From Gammaproteobacteria bacterium (lineage in GTDB: Bacteria; Pseudomonadota; Gammaproteobacteria; UBA6429), in contig QIKU01000206.1 in assembly GCA_003232015.1 (NCBI GenBank), forward strand, positions 1 to 31,829: 31,829 bases of DNA, read 5' to 3'. The notes below the pieces were generated by a model that had not been told where the DNA came from, did no database searches, and saw only the letters and a list, made by a program, of their open reading frames with translations. The translations under genes and the position numbers were made by a program. Positions within the stretch are counted from its first letter, which is position 1. The number at the start of each line of letters is the position of its first letter. This document shows, piece after piece, positions 1-8,846 of this stretch.

Positions 1-1805
1 AAACGGTTCCTGCTGTTGTTAATGGCTATGATATCAGCTCTGCACAACTGAATCGTGCGGTTCAGGAACGCAAAGAGCAGTTAGAACAGCAACTTGGCGA
101 TAATTACAACCCTGATTTTTTCCCTACAGACATGTTGCGTCAGCAAGTGCTTGATGAGTTGATTGCGCGCCAGCTTATTACAGAGTTTACAGTGAATGCC
201 AATATGACGGCATCACCACAACAGGTCTATAACGAAATTAAACGGGTGCCACAATTTAGTGATGCATCGGGTAATTTTTCTGTCGACATTTACACACGAG
301 CATTGAAAGGTGCAGGTAGAGATAAAGCCTTTTTTGAAGCAAACATTGCAAGAGATTATGTTTTAAACCAGTTACGCGAGGGCGTGTTTAATTCGACCTT
401 TGTTTTACCTTATGAAGTACAGCAAACGCAAAACTTATTAAACCAGCAGCGAAAAACAGGTTATCTAATATTTGCAAAGTCACAGTACAAGAAAAATAAA
501 GATATTTCTGAAGATGCATTAAAAAAATATTACGAATCACATTTAGCTGATTACAGGACGCAGGAAAAAGTGAATGTTGAGTATGTTGAACTTGATGTTA
601 ATACGCTGGCTTCAAAAGTTGATATAGAAGATAAAGCCGTGGCTGACTATTATGAAGAAAATATCAGCCACTATACAGAAAAAGACTATCCTGCGGCTTT
701 AGTGTTAATTAGTAATATTCGTCAGCGCATTGATAATGGCGAGTCTTTTGAAAAGCTGGCAAAAGAATTATCTGCAGACAAGTTGTCAGGGAAAAAAGGC
801 GGTGATATCGGCTTTATAACTAAAGGCATTATGGATAAAGCATTTGATGAGGTGGCGTTTAAACTTAAAAAGGGTGAAGTCAGTAAACCGGTTAAAGATA
901 AGTTTGGTTACCATTTAATAAAACTGGTTGATATTAAAGGTGATGAACGCCAGGTTAAACATATTCAGATTAAGGCAGTGGATAAGTCGCAGGCTTTAAA
1001 TGCAACGTTGCGAGCCCGAATTAAAGCTGAGTTACAATTACAGGAAGCAGAGAAACATTTCTTTGAAGACAGTGAGAAGTTCAGCAATCTGGCGTATGAA
1101 AACGCTGAATCGCTGGAAGCTGTTGCTAATGGTCTTGATTTAGAAATTAAATCATCTGGCTTGATTATGCGCCAGGGGTTTAGCGGTGTTTTGTTAAGGC
1201 CGCAGGTTTTATCGGCAATTTATTCCAAACAGGTATTAAACGATCATAAAAACAGTGACGTCATTGAGCTAAAAGATACCCACATGATTGTAGTACGGGT
1301 AAAAGAACATCAGCCTGCGTCGCAAAAATCATTTGCAGAAGTTAGAGCCGAGGTTGAAAAACAGGTGGCGATTGAGCAACAGCGGAGTGCAATGAAGGCC
1401 GATGTCAATGCGGCTTTCCTGAAATTAAGTACCGGGAATAAAGGCAGTGAAGTTGCTGCTATCTATAAGAACAGTAAATGGATAGCAGGTAAATTTATTT
1501 CACGTCGTGATGTCAGTAAATCTGACATGCCCGTTGCGATTATTCAGCAGTCTTTTTTATTGCCGCGTCCGCCAAAGGACAAGCCAAGCATTGGAATCGT
1601 TGATTTAGCAAGCGGTGATCAGGCGATTGTTGTTGTGTCAGCGATTAAAGACGTTAACAAAATCGATACTGCTGAAAGCGGTGCAATACGCGAGCAGCTT
1701 CAAGAAATAAACAGGAATGTTGAGTATTTGGGGTTTGAGCAGCATTTAAAAGACAATGCAGATATTAAGATTAATCTGAGAAAAGATGCCGAGCAGGATG
1801 GTTAG
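1..1805 (+). CDS. ppiD: PpiD-like periplasmic folding chaperone (SurA/parvulin family), 5' end outside window
   Basis: The reading frame is open from the first full codon (base 3) to TAG at 1803-1805, giving about 600 residues; E. coli PpiD has 623, so only the cytoplasmic start and the single N-terminal membrane anchor should be missing. The visible part starts in the SurA_N-like region (VNGYDISSAQLNRAVQ), typical of PpiD. A parvulin-type domain follows (GGDIGFITKGIMDKAF, FGYHLIKL, roughly bases 650-940). PpiD is an inner-membrane-anchored periplasmic chaperone at the Sec translocon that assists outer membrane protein folding. The parvulin domain looks shortened: the first strand with the usual catalytic His (the xxSHIL motif) is absent between SHYTEKD and the following helix. 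A chaperone rather than an isomerase role is therefore likely. Proximity to fabI matches common gammaproteobacterial order. Confidence 0.9.
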   Translation, partial: TVPAVVNGYDISSAQLNRAVQERKEQLEQQLGDNYNPDFFPTDMLRQQVLDELIARQLITEFTVNANMTASPQQVYNEIKRVPQFSDASGNFSVDIYTRALKGAGRDKAFFEANIARDYVLNQLREGVFNSTFVLPYEVQQTQNLLNQQRKTGYLIFAKSQYKKNKDISEDALKKYYESHLADYRTQEKVNVEYVELDVNTLASKVDIEDKAVADYYEENISHYTEKDYPAALVLISNIRQRIDNGESFEKLAKELSADKLSGKKGGDIGFITKGIMDKAFDEVAFKLKKGEVSKPVKDKFGYHLIKLVDIKGDERQVKHIQIKAVDKSQALNATLRARIKAELQLQEAEKHFFEDSEKFSNLAYENAESLEAVANGLDLEIKSSGLIMRQGFSGVLLRPQVLSAIYSKQVLNDHKNSDVIELKDTHMIVVRVKEHQPASQKSFAEVRAEVEKQVAIEQQRSAMKADVNAAFLKLSTGNKGSEVAAIYKNSKWIAGKFISRRDVSKSDMPVAIIQQSFLLPRPPKDKPSIGIVDLASGDQAIVVVSAIKDVNKIDTAESGAIREQLQEINRNVEYLGFEQHLKDNADIKINLRKDAEQDG

Positions 1806-1809
1806 GAAA

Positions 1810-1831
1810 AAGGGGGCTGTGAGGCTCCTTA
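1810..1831 (+). terminator. weak stem-loop after ppiD
   Basis: AAGGGGGCT and AGGCTCCTT pair imperfectly (one G-G mismatch, one G-T pair) around a 3-base loop just after the ppiD stop, followed by ATTTAATTTT. It could be a leaky terminator separating ppiD from the symporter gene, whose own ribosome site (AAAGGGA) lies just downstream. Confidence 0.35.
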
Positions 1832-1857
1832 TTTAATTTTGCGCCTAAAGGGAACAC

Positions 1858-3141
1858 ATGTTTAAACTGAAATTGCACTGGCAAATTTTAATTGGGCTGG
1901 GGTTGGCTGTTATTGCGGGCATCCTCACGGGTGAAGAAGCAACTATCTTTGGTGTCACCTTTTATTCCATCTATGACTTTATCGGCACCCTGTTTCTTAA
2001 TGCCTTGAAGATGATCATAGTGCCGCTGATAGTTTCTTCTATTATCGTGGGTGTTGCTGGCATTGGTGGTACTAGCGGGCTGGCGCGTCTGGGCGGGCGT
2101 ACCATTCTTTATTATATGACGACCAGTTTGTTTGCTATTTTAATTGGTCTGGTGGTTGTTAACTTGATTGAGCCGGGTATTGTCAACGGTGAACCGGCCC
2201 GAGCTTTAACGGCTGTTCCTGACTCACAAATAGCTGATATTCAGTCAAAAGTTGAAGGCAAAGATGCAAGCAGTATTGCCGATGTTTTTTTAGGCATGTT
2301 TCCGCCTAACATTGTTGCCGCCGCGGCTGACGGTAAAATGCTCGGGCTAATTGTTTTTAGTTTGCTGTTTGGTTTTTTTGTTACTCGTATTGAAGAATCC
2401 TACGCTTCTGCACAATTTAATTTCTGGCAGGGCATGTACCAGGTCATGCTTAAAATAACAGAGCTGGTTATTAAATTTGCGCCAATAGGGGTTTTTGGTC
2501 TGGTGGCCAAAGTGATAGCCGGTATGGACGAGGATAATCTGGATGATATGCTCAATGCCTTATTCTGGTTTACCTTTAGCGTTATTCTGGCACTGGCGAT
2601 TCACCTGTTTATTGTACTGCCGTTATTACTCAAATTTGTGGCGCGGGTGAACCCGATAAAACACTATCAGGCCATGATGCCGGCGTTGTTAACGGCATTT
2701 ACAACGGCATCATCATCGGCAACTTTGCCGCTGACCATGGAATGTGTGGAAAAAAATGCCGGGGTGTCTAATAAGACGGCGAGTTTTGTGTTGCCATTAG
2801 GTGCAACTATTAATATGGACGGCACCGCTTTGTATGAGTGCATTGCTGCGCTGTTTATCGCGCAAACCTTTGGTCTTGAGTTAAGTTTCACCACGCAATT
2901 CCTGGTGGTGCTGGTTGCATTACTGACTTCTATCGGTGTTGCAGGTATCCCGTCAGCCAGTCTGGTGGCGATTACGATTATATTAACAACCATTGGCCTG
3001 CCGATTGAAGCGGTGGGCGTGATCCTGGCGGTTGACCGTATTCTGGATATGTTTAGAACTGCAGTGAATGTATTTAGCGATTCATGTGGTGCGGTGATTA
3101 TTGCCCGGCTGGAAGGCGAACAAGGTATTTTGCGCGCTTAA
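1858..3141 (+). CDS. dicarboxylate/amino acid:cation symporter (DAACS, SLC1/GltP family)
   Basis: A 427-residue polytopic membrane protein of the usual length for the family. It has the hallmark serine-rich re-entrant loop (ASSSATLPLT, about residues 284-293) and the NMDGT motif (319-323) that binds cation and substrate in glutamate and C4-dicarboxylate symporters. The family carries out Na+ or H+ driven uptake of glutamate, aspartate or C4-dicarboxylates across the inner membrane; the exact substrate cannot be read from sequence. The ATG at 1858 is preceded by AAAGGGA at good spacing. The gene follows ppiD by 52 bases and converges on fabI. The stop codon lies inside an inverted repeat that may end transcription. 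Confidence 0.93.
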   Translation: MFKLKLHWQILIGLGLAVIAGILTGEEATIFGVTFYSIYDFIGTLFLNALKMIIVPLIVSSIIVGVAGIGGTSGLARLGGRTILYYMTTSLFAILIGLVVVNLIEPGIVNGEPARALTAVPDSQIADIQSKVEGKDASSIADVFLGMFPPNIVAAAADGKMLGLIVFSLLFGFFVTRIEESYASAQFNFWQGMYQVMLKITELVIKFAPIGVFGLVAKVIAGMDEDNLDDMLNALFWFTFSVILALAIHLFIVLPLLLKFVARVNPIKHYQAMMPALLTAFTTASSSATLPLTMECVEKNAGVSNKTASFVLPLGATINMDGTALYECIAALFIAQTFGLELSFTTQFLVVLVALLTSIGVAGIPSASLVAITIILTTIGLPIEAVGVILAVDRILDMFRTAVNVFSDSCGAVIIARLEGEQGILRA

Positions 3142-3165
3142 AGCTCGATTAAACCTAAGCGCGCA
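3131..3165. terminator. inverted repeat between convergent symporter and fabI genes
   Basis: TGCGCGCTTA (3131-3140) and TAAGCGCGCA (3156-3165) are a perfect 10-bp inverted repeat around a 15-base loop. The left arm contains most of the symporter stop codon. It lies between two convergent genes, so a bidirectional terminator is the simplest reading, although neither strand has a strong T run after the stem. Confidence 0.5.
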
Positions 3166-3181
3166 TGATGCAAATGTTTGT

Positions 3182-3979
3182 TTAGTCCGTTTTTTTGGTC
3201 AGTGGTCCCATACCAACCGTACTGTAACCGGAATCCACGTACATAATTTCACCGGTGATGCCAGCGGATAAGTCTGAACTTAAAAATGCAGCTGCATTCC
3301 CTACCTGGTCTATCGTCACATTACGGCGCAAAGGTGCGGTATTTTCCACTTCGGTTAGCATCTTACGAAAGTCACTGATACCGGCCGCTGCCAGCGTTCT
3401 AATGGGGCCGGCAGAAATGGCATTAACACGGATTCCATCCGGGCCAAGACAGGCGGCCATATAGCGGACATTGGCTTCCAGACTGGCTTTTGCCAGCCCC
3501 ATAATGTTGTAGTTTGGCATGGCGCGCATGGCGCCCAGATAACTGAGGGTAATCAGCGAAGCATCTCGGCCTTCCATCATATTTCGACCGGCTTTAGCAA
3601 GGGCTGCAAAGCTGTATGAGCTTATTTCGTGAGACAGTCTAAAGCCTTCGCGGGTTACATTATCAAGAAAATCGCCTTCCAGTTCTTCTTTAGGGGCAAA
3701 CGCCACCGAGTGGATGATAATATCCAGACCGTCCCAATAATCATCGAGTCGGTCAAATACAGTGTCAATTTGTTCATCACTGCTGACATCACAGGGAACG
3801 ATAACTTCAGAGCCGAGTTCAGCCGCCATCTTCATTACCCGGCCTTCGAGTTTCTCATTTTGATAGCTGAAGGCAAGCTCAGCGCCTTCGCGGTGCAGGG
3901 CTTTGGCAATGCCCCAGGCTATAGAACGATTACTGGCTAAGCCAACAATAAGAGCGCGTTTACCATCTAAGAAACCCAT
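3182..3979 (-). CDS. fabI: enoyl-[acyl-carrier-protein] reductase (NADH), FabI
   Basis: A 265-residue short-chain dehydrogenase-like protein of normal FabI length. It catalyses the last reduction of each fatty acid elongation cycle, trans-2-enoyl-ACP to acyl-ACP, in the cytoplasm; this enzyme is the triclosan/isoniazid-class target. Visible features are the FabI nucleotide loop ([16 protein letters not shown], residues 13-28), the catalytic pair Y157-x6-K164 with Y147 preceding it ([12 protein letters not shown]), and the C-terminal loop [12 protein letters not shown] typical of FabI. The start ATG has AAGGAT upstream on the minus strand. The gene is divergent from the ABC importer operon and next to ppiD, an arrangement also known from Pseudomonas. 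Confidence 0.97.
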   Translation of the reverse strand: MGFLDGKRALIVGLASNRSIAWGIAKALHREGAELAFSYQNEKLEGRVMKMAAELGSEVIVPCDVSSDEQIDTVFDRLDDYWDGLDIIIHSVAFAPKEELEGDFLDNVTREGFRLSHEISSYSFAALAKAGRNMMEGRDASLITLSYLGAMRAMPNYNIMGLAKASLEANVRYMAACLGPDGIRVNAISAGPIRTLAAAGISDFRKMLTEVENTAPLRRNVTIDQVGNAAAFLSSDLSAGITGEIMYVDSGYSTVGMGPLTKKTD

Positions 3980-4014
3980 AATTTATTATCCTTGATTCTT
4001 TATTTTCTGTTGAT

Positions 4015-4033
4015 TCTGCTTTAATGTAGCAGA
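4015..4033. promoter_or_regulatory. short palindrome in the fabI / importer divergent region
   Basis: TCTGCT and AGCAGA form a perfect 6-bp inverted repeat with a 7-base spacer in the 159-bp gap between the divergent fabI and importer genes, about 36-54 bases upstream of the fabI start. It could be an operator or a leader hairpin; chance is not excluded. Confidence 0.25.
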
Positions 4034-4127
4034 GTTGAAACTTTAATCATATGCTGTGGACGAATCAATAGGAATTCATCACTTTGTGTATAAAAACAGT
4101 ATCATATCGCATAAAAAAAGTCGCTAA

Positions 4128-4135
4128 AAGGGAAG
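4128..4135 (+). promoter_or_regulatory. ribosome binding site deciding a TTG start
   Basis: AAGGGAAG sits a few bases upstream of the TTG at 4139 and is the only good Shine-Dalgarno match near the N terminus of the lipoprotein gene. It supports TTG at 4139 as the start, which also gives a complete signal peptide. Confidence 0.6.
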
Positions 4136-4138
4136 AAT

Positions 4139-6343
4139 TTGTCTTTTTCTAAAGGCTCTTTGGGCATAACGAAATACCAGCTTGTTAGAGTTGGTTTTAT
4201 TATTTCACTTATATGTTTGTTACAGGCATGCAGTGATTCGTCTTTAAATAATCCCTATCCGCAGAAAGATGCAACGGCAAACATACTGTATTCATCTTTT
4301 GCCGAGAGGCCCAAATATCTCGACCCAATTAAATCATACAGCTCAAATGAATATGCTTTTCTTGGTCAGGTTTATGAGCCACCCCTTCAATATCATTATT
4401 TAAAAAGGCCGTATGAATTAATCCCGTTAACGGCAAGCCAAATGCCAAAAGTCACTTATCTGGATAAAAACGGGCGTGTATTACCCGATAATGTCGCGCC
4501 CGATTCCGTAGCCTTTAGCCAGTTTGATATTTCGATAAAAAAAGGTATTCAATACCAGCCACATCCAGCCTTTAGCAAAGACAGTAATGGAAATTATATT
4601 TACCATGCCTTAAGCAAAGAAAAAATATCAAGCTTAACCTCGCTGGATGATTTTAAAAATACGGCAAGTCGGGAGTTAGTTGCAGCCGATTATGTTTACC
4701 AGATTAAGCGGTTAGCACATCCCAAAGTAAATTCACCTATTTATGGATTAATGCGCAAGTACATTATTGGTCTGGATGCCTATTCAGCAACATTAAAAGC
4801 AGCTTATAAGAAACAGTTAGAAAAAAATGCAGAACAGCTTTACCTTAATTTGCATCAATATGACTTTGTAGGTGCAAAGGTAATTAGTCGGTATCAATAT
4901 CGCGTTACAATTAAAGGTGTTTACCCTCAGTTTATGTACTGGCTTGCTATGCCGTTTTTTTCCGCTATTCCGGACGAAGTTGATAAGTTTTATAGCCAGC
5001 CGGGAATGAAAAAACAAAATATTTCTTTTGACTGGTATCCGGTTGGCACGGGGCCTTTTATGCTAACGGTTAACAATCCTAACCGTTTAATGATGTTAGA
5101 GCGTAACCCAAATTTCAGGGGCATACCCTATCCGTCAACAGGCACTAAAGAGGATCAGCAACGGGGCTTACTCAATGATGCTGGTAAGATGATGCCATTT
5201 ATTGATAAGGCTATTTATTCGCTGGAAAAAGAAAGTATTCCTCGCTGGAGTAAATTTTTGCAGGGCTATTATGATGCCTCGGGCATTTCATCGGATAGTT
5301 TTGATCAGGCCATCCAGTTCTCTGAACAGGGTAGCGCCGGGATTACACCGGTTATGAAACAAAAAGGGATTGATCTGGTGACGGCAACGAATTCTTCAAC
5401 CTCGTATATTGGTTTTAATATGCTGGATCCGCTGGTGGGTGGGCGTAGTGAGCGGGCACGTTATTTACGTCAGGCCATTTCCATTGCCTTTGATTATGAA
5501 GAGTTTGTTTCTATTTTTAGAAATGGGCGAGGTATCCCGGCTCAGGGTGCTATTCCACCGGGTATTTTTGGTTATCAGCAGGGCGAAGCGGGCATTAATC
5601 CACTTGTTTATGAATGGCGTAATGGTGAAGCTGTTCGGCGAAGTTTAGACGAAGCGAAACGCTTACTGGAAAAAGCCGGTTATAAAAATGGGATGAATTC
5701 AGAAACAGGCAAGCCTCTACTTATTTATTTTGATGTAGCGGGTGGCGGTGCGGAAGACAAGTCCTTTTTTGACTTTTTACGCAAACAGTTTCAGAAATTA
5801 AATATTTCTCTTGTTGTTCGTAATACCGATTACAATCGTTTTCAGGATAAAATGCGGAAGGGCAATGCACAATTATTTATGTGGGGCTGGAATGCGGATT
5901 ATCCTGATCCGGAAAATTTCTTCTTTTTGCTGTACGGGCCAAATGGTAAAGCAAAGTATAAAGGTGAAAATGCGGCTAATTATGCGAACGATGAGTTTGA
6001 TCGCCTGTTTGAAAAAATGGAAACCATGCCAAACTCCCCCGAACGTTTGCAGATTATTAAACAAATGAATACTGTTTTACGTAAAGATGCGCCATGGCTT
6101 TGGGGGTTTCATCCTCAGGATTTTTCCCTGTTTCATAGCTGGTATTATAACGCCAAGCCTAACTTAATGGCGCATAACACATTAATGTATAAGCGCATTG
6201 ACGCAGATAAGCGTGCGCAATTACGAAAGCAGTGGAACAAGCCGGTTTTCTGGCCGATTATATTATTTATTATCGTATTTTTAATGGTACTTTATCCGGC
6301 AATAAAAATGTATTCGGCTAAAGAAAAATTTACGCATCAATAA
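4139..6343 (+). CDS. ABC transporter substrate-binding lipoprotein, family 5 (peptide type, YejA/Npp-like)
   Basis: A 734-residue extracytoplasmic solute-binding protein, longer than E. coli YejA (about 600). It starts with TTG. The N-terminal segment is a lipoprotein signal: basic start, hydrophobic stretch, then lipobox LQA-C31. The body has family-5 landmarks (PKYLDPIKSY near the N terminus, VGTGPFML, the SYIGFNML region, and MWGWNADYPDPENFF late). Unusually, the C terminus carries a hydrophobic membrane-spanning stretch (about 702-722, PVFWPIILFIIVFL) followed by a short basic tail, so the protein may be anchored at both ends. It is the first gene of an importer operon with two permeases and a fused ATPase, the arrangement used for oligopeptides and peptide-nucleotide compounds. 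The natural ligand is unknown. Confidence 0.88.
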   Translation: MSFSKGSLGITKYQLVRVGFIISLICLLQACSDSSLNNPYPQKDATANILYSSFAERPKYLDPIKSYSSNEYAFLGQVYEPPLQYHYLKRPYELIPLTASQMPKVTYLDKNGRVLPDNVAPDSVAFSQFDISIKKGIQYQPHPAFSKDSNGNYIYHALSKEKISSLTSLDDFKNTASRELVAADYVYQIKRLAHPKVNSPIYGLMRKYIIGLDAYSATLKAAYKKQLEKNAEQLYLNLHQYDFVGAKVISRYQYRVTIKGVYPQFMYWLAMPFFSAIPDEVDKFYSQPGMKKQNISFDWYPVGTGPFMLTVNNPNRLMMLERNPNFRGIPYPSTGTKEDQQRGLLNDAGKMMPFIDKAIYSLEKESIPRWSKFLQGYYDASGISSDSFDQAIQFSEQGSAGITPVMKQKGIDLVTATNSSTSYIGFNMLDPLVGGRSERARYLRQAISIAFDYEEFVSIFRNGRGIPAQGAIPPGIFGYQQGEAGINPLVYEWRNGEAVRRSLDEAKRLLEKAGYKNGMNSETGKPLLIYFDVAGGGAEDKSFFDFLRKQFQKLNISLVVRNTDYNRFQDKMRKGNAQLFMWGWNADYPDPENFFFLLYGPNGKAKYKGENAANYANDEFDRLFEKMETMPNSPERLQIIKQMNTVLRKDAPWLWGFHPQDFSLFHSWYYNAKPNLMAHNTLMYKRIDADKRAQLRKQWNKPVFWPIILFIIVFLMVLYPAIKMYSAKEKFTHQ

Positions 6344-6357
6344 TTAGAGTATACGAG

Positions 6358-7335
6358 ATGTTTGCCTATATCAGTCGACGAATTTTATATGCCATTCCTA
6401 TTTTAATCGGTGTGAATTTACTGACCTTTTCTCTGTATTTTCTAGTCAATAGCCCAGATGATATGGCAAGAATGCATTTGGGGGCAAAGTATATTACTCA
6501 GGAAGGCATTGATAAATGGAAAAGCGAACGTGGATATGACAAGCCACTTTTTTATAATGATGCGGAAGAAAGCTATAAAAAATTTAGTGATACTATCTTT
6601 TACAATAAATCAGTAAAACTGTTTTTATTTGATTTTGGTAATGCCGATAATGGTCGCAATATTGGCTTTGATATTAGTCAACGTATGTGGGCAAGCCTTG
6701 CATATGCCATTCCTGTTTTTCTGGTCGGGATGCTGGTTTATATCAGTTTTGCCCTGCTGCTGGTGTTTTTCAGGGCAACCTATGTGGACTTATGGGGGGT
6801 GATCATTTGTGTGATCATGATGTCAGTTTCGGCTATTATTTATATTATTGCCGGGCAATATCTTATTGGAAAAATATTATTACTGGTGCCTATTTCAGGG
6901 TATGGGACAGGGTTGAGTGCGATTAAATTTTTAATCCTGCCGGTTATTATCGGCATTGTAGCCGGGCTGGGTTCTAGTTCGCGCTGGTATCGTACTATTT
7001 TTCTGGAAGAAATTAATCGCGATTATGTGCGCACGGCGCGGGCTAAAGGTTTGTCTGAATTACGTGTACTATTTTCTCATGTACTTAAGAACGCAATGAT
7101 TCCGATTCTAACCGGTGCAGTGGTTGCGATCCCACTTTTATTTATGGGTAGTTTACTGATGGAATCTTTTTTTGGTATTCCCGGTTTAGGCAGCTATACC
7201 ATTGATGCTATTCAGAGTCAGGATTTTGCCATTGTGCGAGCTATGGTTTTTCTTGGGTCGGTTTTATATATTATTGGTCTGGTGTTAACTGATATTTCAT
7301 ATACATTTGTTGACCCGCGGGTGAGATTGACTTAA
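6358..7335 (+). CDS. ABC transporter permease, DppB/YejB type
   Basis: A 325-residue inner-membrane permease. It begins with the classic MFAYISRRILYAIPILIGV segment of DppB/OppB/YejB proteins, has several membrane spans, and carries the cytoplasmic EAA-type coupling loop (YVRTARAKGLSELRVLF) that docks on the ATPase. The C terminus YTFVDPRVRLT is the family ending. The gene lies 14 bases after the binding-protein gene and 2 bases before the second permease, so all should be cotranscribed. With the next gene it forms the membrane channel of a peptide-type importer. Confidence 0.92.
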   Translation: MFAYISRRILYAIPILIGVNLLTFSLYFLVNSPDDMARMHLGAKYITQEGIDKWKSERGYDKPLFYNDAEESYKKFSDTIFYNKSVKLFLFDFGNADNGRNIGFDISQRMWASLAYAIPVFLVGMLVYISFALLLVFFRATYVDLWGVIICVIMMSVSAIIYIIAGQYLIGKILLLVPISGYGTGLSAIKFLILPVIIGIVAGLGSSSRWYRTIFLEEINRDYVRTARAKGLSELRVLFSHVLKNAMIPILTGAVVAIPLLFMGSLLMESFFGIPGLGSYTIDAIQSQDFAIVRAMVFLGSVLYIIGLVLTDISYTFVDPRVRLT

Positions 7336-7337
7336 TA

Positions 7338-8846
7338 ATGAGTGAGCAAGTTCAAGTCTTAAAACAGCATTACTGGCAAAAAGTATTTTTTGCTCTGGGT
7401 GTGTTGCTTACATTGTATTTAATTTACCCCTTTATCTTTAATGTTGAAGGTGTTTATTTAATAACGGATGTTCTTATTTATTTTCTGGTTTTTTGCTTGA
7501 TACTTTTTGTTGCTTATATTCGCAGGCAACCCCACTTATCTGTTCCCTGGCGGCAGGTATTTAAAAATAAAATTGCAATGAGCAGTGCGGTAGTATTGAG
7601 TTTCTTTATTGTTGTGGGATTAATGGACTCTATTCATTTCCGTTATTCTGAGAAGTCCGGCAGTACCGAAACTTCGTATTCTATCAACATGGTCAGTTTG
7701 CTGGATGTAAGTCTGCGTTATCTTAGTCGTGATAGTGAAAAAACCTACTCGGCACCGTTTGCTGTACATTCTTATGCAAAAGAAAATTTTATAAATGACG
7801 AAGGTGTTAAGTACCGGGCTTATCCTCGGTTGAAATTTGCAGGTTCACACTTGCTGGATTCTGAGCAAGACTATTGGCCTGATATTATCAGTAAGTCAGT
7901 TAAAGGCTTAATGATTGGTTTAATTATATCAGTTGTCTTTTCGATTCTGTTCATATTGTATTTAAGTATAACTGGCGTGCGATCTTATATTAATACCTTA
8001 AAAGGCTTGTTGCAGAATAAACTCGATTTACCATGGCGTGTGATGTTAATGACTTTGAGTGTTGTTATTGTGCTGTGCTCGTGGCTATTTTATATGAGTC
8101 ATTTCTATCATGTGATGGGTACCGACAAGGTTGGACAGGATGTTTTCTATTTAACGCTAAAAAGTATTCGTACGGGGCTGGTTATTGGTACCTTGACCAC
8201 TTTAATTATGCTGCCCTTTGCTATAGCTCTGGGTGTGATGGCTGGCTATTTTAAAGGTTGGGTGGATGATGTTATTCAATATGTTTATACAACGCTAAAT
8301 TCAATTCCTGGGATTTTATTGATTGTGGCAGTGATGCTGGCGATTGATGTTTATATTGAAAACCATCCGGATTTATTTGAAACGGCGATTGAACGCGCCG
8401 ATATAAAATTACTGGCTTTATGTGTCGTTCTTGGTATTACGAGCTGGACGGGGTTATGCCGCTTACTCCGTGGTGAAGTTTTTAAATTGCGTGAACTGGA
8501 ATATATTCAGGCAGCAAGATCACTAGGGGTGTCTAACTTTAAAATTATTACCAGCCATATTATCCCCAATGTAATGCACATTGTTTTAATCGTTGTGGTG
8601 CTGGATTTTAGTGGCCTGGTGCTGGCCGAAGCGGTGTTAGCTTACATTGGTGTCGGGGTTGATCCGTCCACAATAAGCTGGGGTAATATGATTAACAGTG
8701 CACGGCTGGAGCTTGCCCGCGACCCGGTTGTCTGGTGGTCTTTGATTGCGGCTTTTAGTTTTATGTTTGCACTGGTGCTGGCCGCTAATTTATTTTCGGA
8801 TGCAATCCGTGATGCTTTTGATCCACGCCAGCAGGGGATTAAGTAA
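7338..8846 (+). CDS. ABC transporter permease, DppC/YejE type, extended
   Basis: A 502-residue permease, much longer than usual DppC/YejE proteins (about 300-340). The C-terminal 250 residues are canonical: the MGTDKVGQDVF motif, the coupling loop YIQAARSLGVSNFKI, and the final DAIRDAFDPR typical of YejE/DppC. The extra length is at the N terminus: about two added membrane spans (roughly residues 15-60), then the usual first span (about 79-96), a periplasmic loop, and further spans near 190-210 and 235-255 before the GTD motif. Its stop overlaps the ATPase start by one base (TAATG), implying translational coupling. Confidence 0.92.
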   Translation: MSEQVQVLKQHYWQKVFFALGVLLTLYLIYPFIFNVEGVYLITDVLIYFLVFCLILFVAYIRRQPHLSVPWRQVFKNKIAMSSAVVLSFFIVVGLMDSIHFRYSEKSGSTETSYSINMVSLLDVSLRYLSRDSEKTYSAPFAVHSYAKENFINDEGVKYRAYPRLKFAGSHLLDSEQDYWPDIISKSVKGLMIGLIISVVFSILFILYLSITGVRSYINTLKGLLQNKLDLPWRVMLMTLSVVIVLCSWLFYMSHFYHVMGTDKVGQDVFYLTLKSIRTGLVIGTLTTLIMLPFAIALGVMAGYFKGWVDDVIQYVYTTLNSIPGILLIVAVMLAIDVYIENHPDLFETAIERADIKLLALCVVLGITSWTGLCRLLRGEVFKLRELEYIQAARSLGVSNFKIITSHIIPNVMHIVLIVVVLDFSGLVLAEAVLAYIGVGVDPSTISWGNMINSARLELARDPVVWWSLIAAFSFMFALVLAANLFSDAIRDAFDPRQQGIK

